NCBI GenBank assembly: GCA_030248195.1
Contig: JASAND010024053.1
Location: forward strand, 54,362-118,361
Length of the DNA stretch: 64,000 nucleotides
Reading direction: 5' to 3'
DNA from: Trissonchulus latispiculum
Lineage: Eukaryota > Nematoda > Enoplea > Enoplida > Ironidae
Shown here one piece after another: positions 34,621 through 48,550 of this stretch (positions are counted from its first letter, which is position 1; every line of letters begins with the position of its first letter). Both the position numbers and the translations under genes were made by a program. Below the pieces are notes generated by a model. It worked only from the letters and a program-made list of their open reading frames with translations, made no database searches and was not told the DNA's origin.

Positions 34621-37230
34621 AATTTCACTAATACAAATACTTAATAAAATTACAGTTACCATCATAAACTATAAGTTACTGTCAAGACAAAGGCTACACC
34701 CATTACATACTGAACTTTTTTGTGCCTTTTTTGTTTCCATTGCAAAAAGAAGACGAAACTATGCAATTTCCGACTTACGTAATTACAAATTCCGTTGTGT
34801 AATTTACAATTAATACTTACCTACAATTCGTACGTAAACAAGAGCAACCAAACAACAATAATCATGATTCCGCAACTAAAAGATACAAGCTCAGCTACTT
34901 ACAATTCAAAAGATTACATTATTATTGTCTGTGTGCTTTCCTTTTCAGGGCGTAATTTGCAGTTGCGAGGCTTGTAAGGCTTCTTGGAACTAGAGACCTG
35001 CTTGTTAAGTTGTTTGAAAATAGGGACGCCTGTCCACATTAGTTGAGGCGGACCCAGCCAGCAACAACTAACTCCACTTTAGCATAAAAATAGTCATCAG
35101 GAGCAGTCTCTAGACCCTGCCCTCACCGTAACTTTTGACTGAAAGGCTTAAACGAGTAATTTCGAACGTTTCCTGATAGCTGGGAATAACACAAACCCGA
35201 ACTTTTTAGATGAGCCCATTTCACCGACAATAACTAGCGTGACACTTACTTGTGTGTAGCATATTCGTGATAGGTTTCATTATCAAACAGTTAAACGAGA
35301 AAGATCCCTTTTTTAAATCATTTCAGGCTTGTTTCTTGGGGGACAATCAACCAAGCTTCTGAAGCTTTTTAAAAGACAATTCTAAAATTCCTTATTTTTT
35401 CATTTTCTTTACACATTTCATTTCAAGCATTTCATTTCCACTACCTAGCATTTCTGGGCCCATAACCTGTTGGTAAGAGGCAGCAACTTAACACGTACAC
35501 TTTAATAAGTAGAATGATACTACACGAGAAAAAACAGAAGTTCGATGTGGAGTCGCTACACGTTACAGTGTTCTCACGTACGAGAACGAATCTAGAGTTA
35601 TGCATCATAACTTATGATATTGCCAACTATTACACCAATAGTAACAGTTGTAAAATTTGACTCCGAGACTAATAAAATGTTGTTGCCTGCCTGACTACTA
35701 AATTAATATCCTTAGATTACAGGTAACTACCGTGGTGTGCGATGTCTGAAGGAAGTGAGACCCGACAACACTGTGAGAATGTTTATTTAACAGAATATTT
35801 AATTACAACAGTTTATTGGAAATATCACAACACCAAACTTTCAACTACCAACACCCAATCCGCTCAGAGTGAAACTTTTCATTATTAGCTAACTAACTGG
35901 GACACCTACACATCAGTGTGCAAAACACTGAGCGTTTGCTCGACTCATTTGCATAAATGTTCATCTTTTGTCAACCCCCTCTTTTGACCCCTTGCGGCCT
36001 CGGACGGGTTCACACAGTTACAAAACAGACACGACAAGATTAGCCTCACCTCAACTATGTGTAAAAACCCATTTGAAACTAGGTAAGAGTGAAACAAATC
36101 ACATAACGAGGCCGCCCCATTGAGCGCCCTAACGCCACAAAATTAAAATGACCTAACGTCACAGGCGCCCTAACGCAACTTTGCCTAATGGAGCTGTGGA
36201 GTTGACCTTTTTCCTGCTCAGATTTGTCGTGTCATAGTCATTTGTTTCCACCTTTTTTCATTGCAATTTCCTTGAATAATTTATGACTGTTGTCTGACAC
36301 TATAATCTTGCCAGACATGTACGTATGTTCAAAGTTCCCTGGACTTCATAAATCCAATGTTCGCTGTTCGTATCAAATCAGATAATTTATGATTATTACT
36401 CCTATCGCTTGGTTTTTGCCTTGAGAGATGAAATCAGAACTAGAACTAGATTTTTTGTATCAATTGTTGAATACGCTTCGAGACACCTAGGAAAAGTTAC
36501 AAATTTTAAACCAATTACCTGACAAAGCTTTCGTATTGAATATTAATAGTAAACCTAGGTTGTACAAATCAAATTTTGCACAAATTTTTCAAAATTTACG
36601 GGAATAGAATCAATATCATATATGAAGCTATGAAAGTGTAGACGTCTTGAGCGTGTAACACAATTTAAACATTTTGTCAGTAGACGATTTATCGTTGGAC
36701 GTTTCGCAATAATGCAGTAATGCAATGTGAACGTTATTCTTTTTAAGTTTAGACATTTTGATTGGGAACCTTTCTTGGAAACCTCCTCCCTCATAAACGT
36801 TAGGATAACCGGTTTAAGCTACAGTAGTCTGATCTAAACGGAGACTTGATTCGTTAATTGATAACTGCAGTGGGCAATTGGGGTTTTTCCCATTTTACCC
36901 TCTCCCCCTAGTGCCCCGAAGAAGCAAACCTTGACGGGTTAGGATAAAATTTGGTAGTTACGTTTTCGGACTTACTGATTTCAATAACGCAAAAAAATTA
37001 TCTGGCATTTTACAATTTTTTAAAATCTTTAAATTATTTTGAATATTTCGACAATGCATGCCGATGTATTTATTTATTCGATTTATTCGATTTATCTATT
37101 TATTTTTAATTTTTAATTTTTTTAATCGATTTATTCCTGGACTAACTTTTCAAAGCGAACCACCTGCCATACAGGTAGTTTTGATTGTCAAAGTTCTGTT
37201 ACAAATGGTTGCCCTTAAAAGGGCAGTTGC
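34621..37230. other. Intergenic, nothing recognised
   Basis: AT-rich. The words cgccctaacgc and ctaacgtcac recur at 36125-36180. No gene. Confidence 0.4.
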
Positions 37231-37239
37231 GATAGAAAA

Positions 37240-37700
37240 AACGTGAAATGGATGATGACGCAAATCTCAACAAGGCGACCAGTATTCGCAAATGTCCTCC
37301 AAAATGGTTTCGAACGGATCTCGCTCGACCATTCAGGCGATTTCTCTACATGAACTCGCACAAGTTGAAGTCTATCATGGCACGCTTGATCCACCCTGGT
37401 CTTTATTTTGCATCTTATCATTTCGCCTGCAGGATTCAATACTTTGAGCGTGGTCCCCAGTTGTCGGCTTCACAATGGTTGACTACGGTGAAGTACTGGA
37501 GGCTCGGATCAATGCCGATGTTTCGACATTCCGACCACTGATCTGACATAATGATGGTTCCTGGAGCAATGGCTTGTTGGATCAGAGTAATCCCACTTCG
37601 GTCTACAACTCCTTAAAGGAAGCATTCCTTTGTCTCCCGGCAGTATCCTCCAAACCCCACTGTTGCTGGTAGACTCAATCAGAATGACTTTTTCGTCAAG
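37240..37700 (-). pseudogene. Decayed Merlin/ISXO2-like DDE transposase
   Basis: Reading leftward from 37660, one frame gives GFGGYCRETKECFL, a stop (TTA at 37613-37615), then GVVDRSGITLIQQAIAPGTI, SDQW and QYFTVVNHCEAD. The order 'W.fGg..R....fl..v.dRs...L......PGt.i.sD.W......tVNH' is the conserved core of ISXO2-like transposases, which in animals belong to the Merlin superfamily. Further left the similarity continues after more stops, with LCEFM, a stop at 37346-37348, and RNRL, resembling the end of the domain. Several stops and at least one small deletion make it non-functional. No terminal repeats were found. Confidence 0.65.
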
Positions 37701-40700
37701 AAAAATTTTTTAAATTTTAAAATTTTTGCAATTGAAAAATCAGCATATTCGAAAACCTATCCGTACCAAATTTCAACTCTGTCCGTCAACCTTTCTTTTT
37801 CGGAAAACTGGGGTAGGGATTATTTGGGAAGCATCCGCCAACTATGGACAAGAAAACAGGCAGACTAATCTTATTCCAAAAAACAACGCACTTATACAGA
37901 CCTTAAACTAATTTGCATATTACACAAACATAGCCACAACAAAGCCAATAGTTTTACGTGAATGTCAAACAGGCAGGGGCACTGCAACTATTGCAACTGC
38001 TTATTGCAGAATCCCAGAACCTGAGTGGGGACATGACATTGCGGTAAACCATTCTTTCCCCTCTATAATTTTGGTTATTCTGACGGGAGCATCGTTAGTC
38101 AACAATTTTTTCAATCAATTTATCTAATTTTTGCAAATTCAAATTTCATTTAAACTGATATGTGACTTAACTTTACATTCGCATTTTTCTTAAATTCACC
38201 TTAGCTTTATGCTGCCTATGTTAGTCCTAATATCAGTGACAAAAATGTTTTTGATTTCGACAGATATTTTACGTATAATTTTCCTGGATAGGTAACATTT
38301 TTCAGCAAAAATATGCCAAAAGCTGTATCAATAATCGTTATTTTTATTCTGGCTTACAGCTGAGATAAAGTTTAACCGATGTAGTCATAGATTGAGCTTA
38401 GGGAAAGATCATATTTTTCTGGATTAATCAACAAGAAATTTGATCCTAAAAATTGAGAATTTTCTTCAAACAAAACCTGCATCCACTATGGTTTAATGAA
38501 CATTGAATCTGAGTTAAAATGTTGGCTTAGCGCTGGTCTTGGCTTCTCATCATCTAACGCTAACCGGACCTGTTCAAATTACATGATCTCTTAAACCATT
38601 CCATTAAATCTCTACTCCTGAAAACTTCTGTAAACTTTCACTTCCCTACAGCTCTGCCTAGTTGTAAACCAGTCACAAAATTCATAGGTCAAATTTTGTG
38701 GTACAGTGCTACTGCTCCCAAGTTTTTCCTCCTTTTTATTGCAGCTTTTACTTTTTCTATATTTTTGCTTTCTGTGGTATGCTAAAATGTTGAGATGTGC
38801 GAAAAATAAGAGGAGAAACATATTTTGAGGGCAGTGACGGATTTTTCTTTTATTGGAGATTTGAGAAATTTTTAACGTTTCAGGCTTTGTTGTTTTTCTC
38901 AATCTGCCTGTTGAGGAACTGAAATCTGGAAAAAATTAAAGATGATTCCTTATCAAACAATCTTGGTATTCTTTTTCTTTGGTTAGAAACATTTAATCAC
39001 ATGGAAAGTGTCATTTTTGAACACTGGTTTCGGCTAAAATTGCATGCAGAATGTCGCCAAATCAATTATTGCTGTCATAAAATTTCGTGTGACTTTTTAA
39101 TTAAACGGAGCTTTTTTCCCGTCGACAGCATCATTCGACAAATTGTCAGGAGCAGATTTTTGTCATTTTCTGATCCCTTTTAATCACACTCTACGTAAGC
39201 ACTTCCAGCTTACGTAATTCCTTATTTACCAGTTGAACGGTTTAGAGTCGAAGCGAAAATTTTTGGTCCAAATTTTGCTGTTGCTGGTTGGATCTGAAGT
39301 CTTACTCCTCCTATTATAAACTCTTGTGCGGCTGGTAGCTGGATGCTTCAAGGAATTAATCAAATAGTTTAAAGAATTTTTAGCTCAAACTTAATTTGCT
39401 GTCCTACAAACAAACGCAGTTCTGGCTCATCTTAGAACATACGTACCTAACGTTTGTCGATTGATTTAGGCTCGATTTGATTGATAGCTCACTGTAAGCT
39501 GACTCCTTTGGGAGGTTTTTGTCAATCTTTTTTTGCAAATTGCTCAATTCGCTCAATTCCGGTTGTGCAACTCCGGTGTGAAAACGAGAATAACAACAAG
39601 TTGGATGGAACCGGTAAACAAGACCTGATCCGGACGTTGTTTTGATCCAGTAATAGGAGAAGTCAGATCCTTAGATCCTTTTCCTTAGATCATGTTTTTG
39701 TCTCTGCTTCACACCTTTGAGTTTTTCTGACAAACTCAGAGAGAAGCTTATCTCACCCAGGTGACAAAGTTGTTAACTACCCAGGTCTCTTCTATTCCAA
39801 ATTTAGCATCTACCTAACTCTAGCTCTAACCTAATTCTTCTCGGCCTACGTAGAGTGTCGACACGTCAAATTCTTCATCTGCAAAGTCCCAGGTTAATAT
39901 TAAATGTAGCAATCAAGTGAGCATTTCCCTAGGATTCTGACAAATTGCAGAAACTTTTGAGGACTTTCAAATGAGAGGAAAATTGTAGACTGCAGCCGGC
40001 CTAATCCGATACCTCCGAGCTAGATTAAGTAATGTCCAAGATTATGGGGAGGCTGAAGTTAATGAAACCTGATTGTGAAAGATTGCAAGCCGGGCATAAT
40101 TATGAATTTGGCATTTTGGCAAAACTTTTTCCCTCTGTTAATTGTCAGCTTGATAATTTGCGCACTAATTAGTGCTGTGTTGTTAATTCAATTCACTGTC
40201 TCATGACACATCAGAAAGCAGCAATTTCTTGTCAGGAAACTGACTGTGCCATGCCTTTTCGCTGGGACAGCCAAAAGCGGAACGAACAGGCTTTAACTGG
40301 TTAGAGATTTGAGTTTAGGTTTGAGTTTAGTTTCCTCGACTTATTTGTATCTATTTTGTCAAGTTTCCCTTCATCAGTAACAGATCTCACTGAAATGTGA
40401 AAGGTTGAAATGAGGATTGAAATAAGTCAGGAAATGCGTCGCCGACGAGAATTAATCTTTAGTGGACTGCTTCCAAAGTTTAATCCGTATGAAGCCTTTA
40501 ATCAAGAAAATAGATATTTCCCACAATTCTTCAAAAATCCCAAAAATCCACGATTAAGTGATTTCATCAATAATATTCCGTGATTTTACAAATTTCTCAA
40601 TTTAAGTGGAACTGATAATTTATCACGTCATTTCAATTTTGTATGTAAATGTTTCCAAGGAAGTTCCTATGTAGCCCAGCCACACGTAAATGCTGAATAG

Positions 40701-42450
40701 TACCTGCTGTTAATACAGTACTTTCTTAACTGTATCTAACAGTGAGTTATTATGCACTTTTTAGTGTTATGATTAACTTCCAAATCAATCCACTTATTTT
40801 GTCACTACGTATATATTCTTTGAACTGTAGAACCTAAGTTATGCAATCTTATGCATATAATGCATTAATTTCGGCTCATTATGGCTAATTTGTATGATAA
40901 CGTCAACCTGCTGACGATAATCCTAGTAGCAAAAGTTTTCTAAACTTTGCTAAAAGCGCTCTCTAACCTCAGTAATCCCTCAGGGAATTGTCTGGATTTA
41001 GAAGTTACGTTAGTATTTGACGGAATTTCAGATAATTCCTTAGAAGGGCTCCGACAAGTATATATTTTGTCTTTTGTCTGATTTTAGGTTTTTCTTTTTT
41101 TTTGGTCCTTTACTCACCAGGAAAAGTAAAAACAAGCAGTAAAAGATTTGTACAACTTAAAGTTAAAATTTAAGTTTTTTGTGAATAACTTTATGACTTA
41201 CCTTGAACTTACCTTGGTTGGATGAAAATTGAAGGTCTCACAGACAATTATCAATTCCAGGGGAGTAAAGTTTCTGTTTTTTTGGAAATTGGAAAAAAGT
41301 TCGATCAAAGTGGTCTAAATATAGCTCCATCTAAACCGTCTAGGTGCACGAAAACCAGTACTTTTTTGAGCTATAAACTTGATTAACAGTCAAGTAAAAG
41401 TTTCAATGCTTAGACCGACTACGTGGCGAGCATTTCGCATTTATAGTGTTTGATTTTACTTTTACCGTTCTGTGTGGGCCGCTCAAGCTAAGTTTATTAG
41501 GTACAGCTTCGCAACTTTTATATCTGAAATGTTAACTGTGCTGCAGTGAAAGTGATTTCGCATAAACATACTTCACATGTGTAGACGAAAATTGCTGAGT
41601 TAAAGTTAAGTCATGTTGAATTCAACAATTTATTTATTATTATTATTAAGTTTTTTCGTTTTCGCGAAACTTAATTTCTGATGGACCAAGGGAATCAAAA
41701 GTATTTTGCAGGTTGCTTGGAGAATGGCAGAACACGAAGTGTTTTTATTCAGCTTTTCGTCTAACCTACATCTGTAAGCTTAACATATGAGCTTCTAACA
41801 AGCTTACAAAACGAAATCGAATCGAATACTAATTGAATAACATATACCAGATTCGTGCTCTTTTATCTCGAAAACTCCAATATATACACAACTTGACGCC
41901 AGAATTGAGGGGAAACAGTGTGTTCTTGGTTATATGTAAATGTATGTCCCTTAAATTCTTTAAATTTATGTTCTTTAAATCTGATTTTAGATGCTAATTA
42001 AAATCTACCAAGAGCGCGATGAAGAATTCACCAAAATTGGCAGTTATTAGGCATCCAACGGATAAAAAACAGAAGCCGGCCTCACATGACAAACATATAA
42101 ATTAGGTTTATTTCATAAGAGCAAGTGCTTTGCTTGGCTGCAACGCTCTGCAATGATTCCGGCTCCAGGCGGAATAAAAATTTGAACTCAGAGTGGTTGG
42201 ATACCTACACATTCAAATTCTTGCTGGATTGGTCAAGTTTTGAAAATTTTGAATTTCGAATTTGAATCCCCGATTCGACTCCCATCAGTGCGAAATATTT
42301 TCATTGATTTTTGGGATCTGAAGTTCTGACTTGGTATCTATGGCACAACGAAAGTGGGGGATTCTCGGTGCAATTGAAAGCATTGCAGTTTACCATTTTT
42401 AAATTTATATGTGTTTGTGCGCAGTTTGTTCGCATATATATCATAAGTTG
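37701..42450. other. Long AT-rich intergenic stretch, no gene recognised
   Basis: No supported coding frame, tRNA or long repeat. Short hydrophobic frames here look like chance. Confidence 0.45.
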
Positions 42451-42454
42451 AAGA

Positions 42455-43470
42455 ATTTTTTTGAAATTACAGAATAATCCGTAATGGAAATGTTTAAAAA
42501 GATTTTATTTGGCGTTTGTTGCAGAACTTAGTAATTTTCGATATATATATATTATTGACACACATTATTCCGATATTTCAATGTTAGTTAAACTAATTAA
42601 AGTATTAAAAATTTATGAAATATTTAGAAATATCATTGAGAAGAAAGGTAGCAAACTTTAAAACATACATTCGGTTTCGCAAACTTTGACAACTGGTGAT
42701 CCTTGATAGCAGGATTATTGCAAATGAGCACCGGGGGGTCTGGGGTGCGGAGCCCCCCAGAAGTTGGAGATTTTTCGAAATTACTGATTAAATCCGTTGT
42801 GGAAATGTTTAAAAAGATTATTTGGCAACTGTTACATCTATTCTAACTAAAGCTCCTAACGCTAATGCATTTTTTTGTGTTAATTGCATCTGTGAATTCT
42901 TAAATTTTGAATAAAGGCAGTATAAAGTTAATAGAGAAGCGTGTATGCTCCGTGCAGTGTTATTCAACTGCAAAACAGTGAAGCATTTGTAAATACTATT
43001 AACGTTAGTTACGATAAATAGATAGTGAATTGCTCGTACAAGGCCTTTTGTATTTGAAAATTTCAGATAAATGGTAATCTTGCATTATTTTAAATTGCCA
43101 TTTGTGTATTTTTTGCGAAAAACGTTTTTTTAGAAGAACCAAAAAATTTGGATATTCTGCTTCTGCGACAGTTACAAATTTTGTTAATTTCGGGGTTTTA
43201 CTTTAGTACTAATCTTGATCCTGCCTGACCTGTTGAATGAGAACAATATAAATGTATAAATATATATAAATGTATATAAATGCACCTAGTAATCTCTATG
43301 TATTTATTGACGTGAAATTCATGAGTTCGAACAGATCTGATATGCAGGTGGACAACAACTTAACAAATAACATTGAGTAACATTGAGACATGACCTTGCA
43401 CCTTGGCATTCCATGACAAAGTGGAAAACACCGGGGGTCTGGGGGCGAAGCCCCCAGGACCCGAAGAAAT
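42455..43470. repeat. Repeat region with GC hairpins in AT-rich DNA
   Basis: Two short GC hairpins, ctggggtgcggagccccccag (loop-out form, 42740-42760) and ctgggggcgaagcccccag (43439-43457), are each preceded by a ccggggg tract. The block tttttgaaattac followed by atggaaatgtttaaaaagat occurs at 42469-42510 and again, altered, at 42773-42820. This suggests two or three tandem or dispersed copies of one element with a terminal hairpin. Confidence 0.45.
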
Positions 43471-44735
43471 TTTTGGAAAAAACGGAAAAATTGGTACTGG
43501 AAACATTTAAAGTTTTTACTCTTACAAAAGTGAATTTTCTCCCGAAATAATGTTGCGTCTAGCTTGCGTCCCGCTAAAATTTCATTGCGTCCAGATAAGA
43601 AACTTTGCGTCCAGACGCACATCTGGACGCAAAAAAAACCCTGGTTATTAGTTAAAATTAATTACTGGATGATATAAGCTTGTCTATGGCTAGACCCAGA
43701 CCTAATGCCCTCAGGTGGAATCATGTGCCGATTAGCAGCCAACGCGTTTCTATACACAATTAGTACAAATGGTTGAATGACAGCAAAACAGCTACTGTTT
43801 GGTCCCGACTCCTGACTATATTGAAAAATAATTTGTAACCAACCAACCAAGTTTTGAGGAAAACCAAAATTTTCAAATTATTCAAGATGTCATTATTTCA
43901 ATATTCAGATTTTAATTTCAAGAAAATATTTCAAAATACAGGAATGGCATTAGAACTATGCTTAGCTTCCCTGTTTATAAAGCTGCGGCATAAAGTGCTG
44001 AGCAGCTTTAGGTCATATTACTTACAAAAACAAATTTGCATATTGGTTTAAATACAAAGCGGTTCTTATGCCCTTATTATTTTTTAGAATTTCAAATGCT
44101 AAATAAAAATTTTTTCCAAAGCTACATATTTTCTCCAAAAGGTGAAAATTGACCATTTGTATGGGATTAGGTCCTTTTGCTAGAAACATGTCTATATTAA
44201 GTTTTACTTATGTAGGAGGTTTAGGAATTTGTAGAACTCAAGATTTCAGCGAAATTTCTACGATAATGGGCACATTAGCTGGAAATCCCATACTGGCAAG
44301 TTGACAACATTTTTTCTTCTATTATTTTAATTATTTCCTTTTTGAACTTCATTAGAAAGGAATGCAAAATATAGCACCTGGCATATCCTATAGCTGAGAT
44401 TCTGTCAGAGCAAACTGGATAATTCCAGTTCACAAATTCTAGAATTGTAACATTTGAAAACCTGTCCATGTGCTTTGCTTTTTATGTGTGACATTTCAAG
44501 GTTGGAATTTAGGTTTTCCGATAAAAATATTTATGTTGCAATACTCTTTCAGCTCGGCGATAATGTTTTTAACATAAACAGTCATTTTTTGAAGTAACAA
44601 TCTCTTTTTTCATTGCCAAATAGCAAGTATCTTTAATAAAACTCTAATTCAGCTTTTACCACTGTATATGACCAACTGTAGTGGCACCTACCAAAATATA
44701 CAGTCTAACGTATATTTCTTTAAAGATTATAAATG
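43471..44735. other. Intergenic, nothing recognised
   Basis: AT-rich with chance frames only. Confidence 0.4.
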
Positions 44736-45240
44736 GTTGGATTAAAGCATTAAAAATCAGCCGGATTAAGATTTTCATTGCTATTTCCTTATTGCTGGAT
44801 TAAACGATTAAACGGATTCAAATTATCTCGTTTAATCCGACCATTTTTAACCCGCCGATTAAACGGGTTGATTTTAGCCCATTTAAACAGAAACAGCGTT
44901 TAAAAAGTTTAATACGCCAACTTTTAGTCCGTTTAATCTGCTTAACTGCACGATGATTAGAAACTGGTTGTAAATGCAGGAAGCAGATTAAACGGACTAA
45001 AAAATTAGTCTTTAAGGAAATCGCAATTAAGCAGGTCGTATTAAAATTAGATCGTTTGGTTTTTTAATCCGAAGTGTAATAAAGTAACAAAATTAGATTA
45101 AAATTTTAATCTTAGATGCTTTAAAGAAATAAGACTAAATTTAATCTGTTTAATTCGTTTAACTAGCAGGATTAAATTTTAATCCGTTTAAATCCGAGGT
45201 GCATTTTCCTTAAAGCGGATTAATACTAATCTGTTAAATA
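44736..45240. repeat. Region dense in GGATTAAACGGATTAAA words
   Basis: Variants of taatccgtttaa and its complement appear more than a dozen times in both orientations. A few similar words occur at 10865-10940 and 11170. It is probably the body of a repeat element built on this motif; there is no ORF. Confidence 0.45.
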
Positions 45241-46482
45241 TTTCTAAGAAATAGTGTCTAAGTGTTATGAAGTTTTCTAAAAAGTAGAAAAGCTTCAAGA
45301 CCGGTGTTCGAATCAAACCACCGGCCTCAAGATTTCGGCGAAGATTGACTAATAAGCTGATTAATTTTCCTTTTTTCCATGCGGACTCTAACCTTTTGGT
45401 TTCCGGTTGCTCTTAAATACCTTGGAAACGACAGTAGAGCACTAATTTACAGATTACTAGACAGCCATGTCATCGTATTAGCTGCCTAGCGAGTGGGTGA
45501 CTTCATGTTGAAACTCACGTGAACTCGCGAACTGTTAATTTACAAAGCTTGTAAGTTGAATAAAAAGTAGTTTGGGAAACACTATTAAACTTTCATTACT
45601 CTAAAATGAACAATCAAACAGAAAGCTTCTTCGCTTTAGCTTTTCCTCCTCTCGAGACTCAATTATGAAATTTTCAAATCAATTGACTTGATGGAACTTA
45701 ACTTTTTACCCTGTCTCCTTTGGATCTTTTTCTCACCAAGACAATTAAAAACTTAGACACAAATATTTTTCAGACTATTAATTCTGATGTAAAATTATAA
45801 TTTATGCCGTTCATTTGGGCAAGTGTGTTGCTTTCACTGTGCATGAAGTTTCTGACTTGTCTAGTGGAGACTTTATTGCAAAGTTTTAAATTATTGCTCC
45901 AGCAGTCAGCACCAAATAAGGTTTAAATGTACATTTAGTTTGTTTATTTTTAGCAGTTTTTAAGGGCTTGAATTCATTTTCAAACAATAATCCAACCATG
46001 CCACATGTGGTGCAAAGCAAGCATAATGCTGTTAAAAACCCAAAAAATTAAGTTTTCGAATAAATTTAATCATACAGAAAAGAGGACTTACATACCCCCA
46101 TCTTGTGGCTGACTCAAAACCACGGGTCCTTAGAAAATTTCTTAATTAAAAGCCAAGAATGGGGGGAGAAATTTTCAGTGGCGGAAGTTTTCAATACCTA
46201 CTCTTTTTATCTTCAAAAAATTCCGAAAACCAGTTTTCAGTAGGCGTCAGGCTGTCTGAACGAATCCGCATTATTTTGTTTGTCCTGATAATTAACAGTT
46301 TATTCGTTCCGAACCAAAAATGTTCCAAATAACCTATACTTTTTGCATCCAAAATTAACATCGAACAAACAGGCCTGTTTACTTTCGCTAAATCTTAGTG
46401 GATGTGACGGAGATGACGCTCAAGCTGCGCCATTGAATCATTTTGGAGTTTAGCTTTTATCAGGACAGAAAGCAAAGTATTG
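45241..46482. other. Intergenic, nothing recognised
   Basis: A T-arm-like word (ccggtgttcgaatcaaacc) at about 45300 may be a tRNA-like remnant. Otherwise featureless. Confidence 0.35.
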
Positions 46483-46554
46483 CGGTTCCGCCCGGAATTG
46501 AACCGCGACTCTTCCGTGCAGCAGTCAAACGTGCTACCACTGCACCACCCGACC
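46483..46554 (-). repeat. tRNA-like head of a SINE
   Basis: The minus strand reads gggtggtgcagtggtagcac (A box intact) and cggttcaattccgg (B box near consensus) with the outer ends partly pairing. The anticodon arm is distorted. It directly abuts the dispersed repeat at 46549. Confidence 0.55.
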
Positions 46555-46870
46555 ATCAGCTGAACTCCCATATCAGACTTATCAATCTTTCCAATACCTG
46601 CTACCCTTAAATACAGTAATTGCGGTTGAGGACTATTGGCTTCATTACTCATTTCAACCTTTCAGAGTTCACGTGAAATGCTGACATTTAATAAGCCATA
46701 AGATGAAGTACACTGCAGTGCTGAACTACAGTCTGGATTTTTGTAAGAAAATCCATAGGATGCACCTTTTTCTGTGTTTTGTCAGCACTGAAATGAGTTT
46801 AGCTGAAAACATGAAGCAACTTTTACCCATTTCCGGCAGGTATATGAGTTTATTTACAAAAGACATGCCG
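46549..46870 (+). repeat. Dispersed repeat, copy B (partner at 25752)
   Basis: Co-linear with 25752-26060 from accatcagctgaactccca through cactgcagtgctgaacta. Small indels and substitutions throughout show an old duplication or independent insertion. Confidence 0.6.
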
Positions 46871-48180
46871 TCTACAGTAATCTCAAATTCGGTTTTGGTT
46901 TCCTCGATTTTTTGCTTTGGTTTGGAGATAATTAAGCCAAAGCCTACATATTATGTTCATATCATATTATGAGCACATTTGCTACTTACGTGTCCAACCA
47001 AGCATCATTATCTATATATACTTAGTTAAATTGGTACATTTAATATATACTATATATAAGTATAAGGTGTTACATACTAGCAGGTTTTTTTGGTGAGGCC
47101 GACCCTAAAATCTGATGACCTTCTTATGGAAAATCCAAAACTTTAGAGACATTTGGTAATTTCAACCGAAATTTCCCGAAAAATTTCCCTTAGCATGATT
47201 CATTTTTCTATTTTTAGTTTTTACTTAGCCAAAAGAAGTATAAAGATACGACTCCAGTAATGACAATGAGACAAATTTTAAGCCAGCCAGGTCCAGGACT
47301 TAGCCTAATAAGCCCGCTATTCAGCACCACTAGTCTCCACAAAGGGTAAAGGTCAACGTTTTGATCTCCGGCTTAAACACTTTTCTTGCACTTTTTAATT
47401 CCTGATTCCAGGCACAAACTTAACCGAAGTCTAACTATAGTGGATGTGGTTGTAAATAAACTCGAAACTTTCTAATTTCGGCTGGTAAAATAACAGACGA
47501 AATTAAGTAGAAAATGCTCATTTGGTCACAAAGTCTAGTCTTAGTCTTTGTTTTGGGTGGGTCACATTTCATTCTGAAAAAGGAGATACCATTTTTCTTT
47601 ATAAATCCTGCCCAAGAACCGGCGGCAATCTATCAGGCAGCAGAAAACGGCCTTTGTAGAACACATTTCTGACTTTCCTCCCATTTTTGGGAATGCAACT
47701 TTTCAATGGAGACTAAGACTTAATGCATTAGACGACCACCACATGTAGGTCTGCCGGCTTGGAGCACAATTTCAAGATTTCGCAATTCGGTATTTTGTGA
47801 TTAGCCGGTTTGAACGGCCAAGGCAATCTAAGCGTTTCTAACAACTAATAAGTTGAACCTCTTTCGAAAATTTAGACATTAACGTCTTGGCATTGAACCT
47901 AAAGCAAACACAGCAGACCTAGGGAGGGGCAATTTCCGACATTTTATTTTCAATTTAAATCCCTCCTCTTTTTTGCTCAAATTTTAGTGTTTAACCTTCA
48001 CCTATCTTCCTTTTGGCTAAGAGTGACAAAAACGGCAGTTTATGGGCAGATTAATTCAGATATCAGGTTTTTTATCAGATTTTTTGTAGGATCTCAGTTC
48101 GGATTATGGTTTTCTTTTCTGCAGCCATTTTTATACTTAGAGAGTTGAAAACAGCTAACATCATTTCATTATGTAATCCA
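46871..48180. other. Intergenic, nothing recognised
   Basis: No supported gene or repeat. Confidence 0.4.
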
Positions 48181-48189
48181 TACGTGTGC

Positions 48190-48372
48190 TTGGGGGGGGG
48201 GGGGGGGGGGGGGGGGGGCTCGATTTTCACCCCCCCCCCAGACCTGAGCTCACCCCCCCCAGAGGGGTCCCTCACCCCCCCTCCCAGAATCCGGATTTTT
48301 CCGGTAAAAAACCGGAAAAATCCGGTTTTTCGGCGGCCTTCGGCCGCCCTTCACCCCCCCCCCCAGAACTTC
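48190..48372. repeat. G/C homopolymer-rich repeat
   Basis: A G run of nearly 30 is followed by several C runs separated by short words (ctcgattttca, agacctgagctca) and two copies of aaaaatccgg-type sequence. It resembles the C-rich blocks at 59560-60080 and 62585-62905. Frames through it are artefacts. Confidence 0.5.
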
Positions 48373-48477
48373 CCCTCCTCCACATGTCTGATGTAATCTA
48401 TAATACTAATATATGTAATAGTAAAATAACAGTCATGCATCCATCGTTCTCGAATCAGTCTGTAAAACTGAGAAACC

Positions 48478-48550
48478 CGGTCCCCAAGTGGGGATCGAAC
48501 TCAGAATATTCGGTTAACCGAACCAGCGCTCTACCGATTGAGCCACCGCA
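48478..48550 (-). repeat. tRNA-like SINE head
   Basis: The minus strand has ggtggctcaatcggtagagc (A box) and gagttcgatccccac (B box). The middle (ggttcggttaaccgaa) cannot make a normal seven-base anticodon loop, so a tRNA-derived repeat is favoured. Confidence 0.5.
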
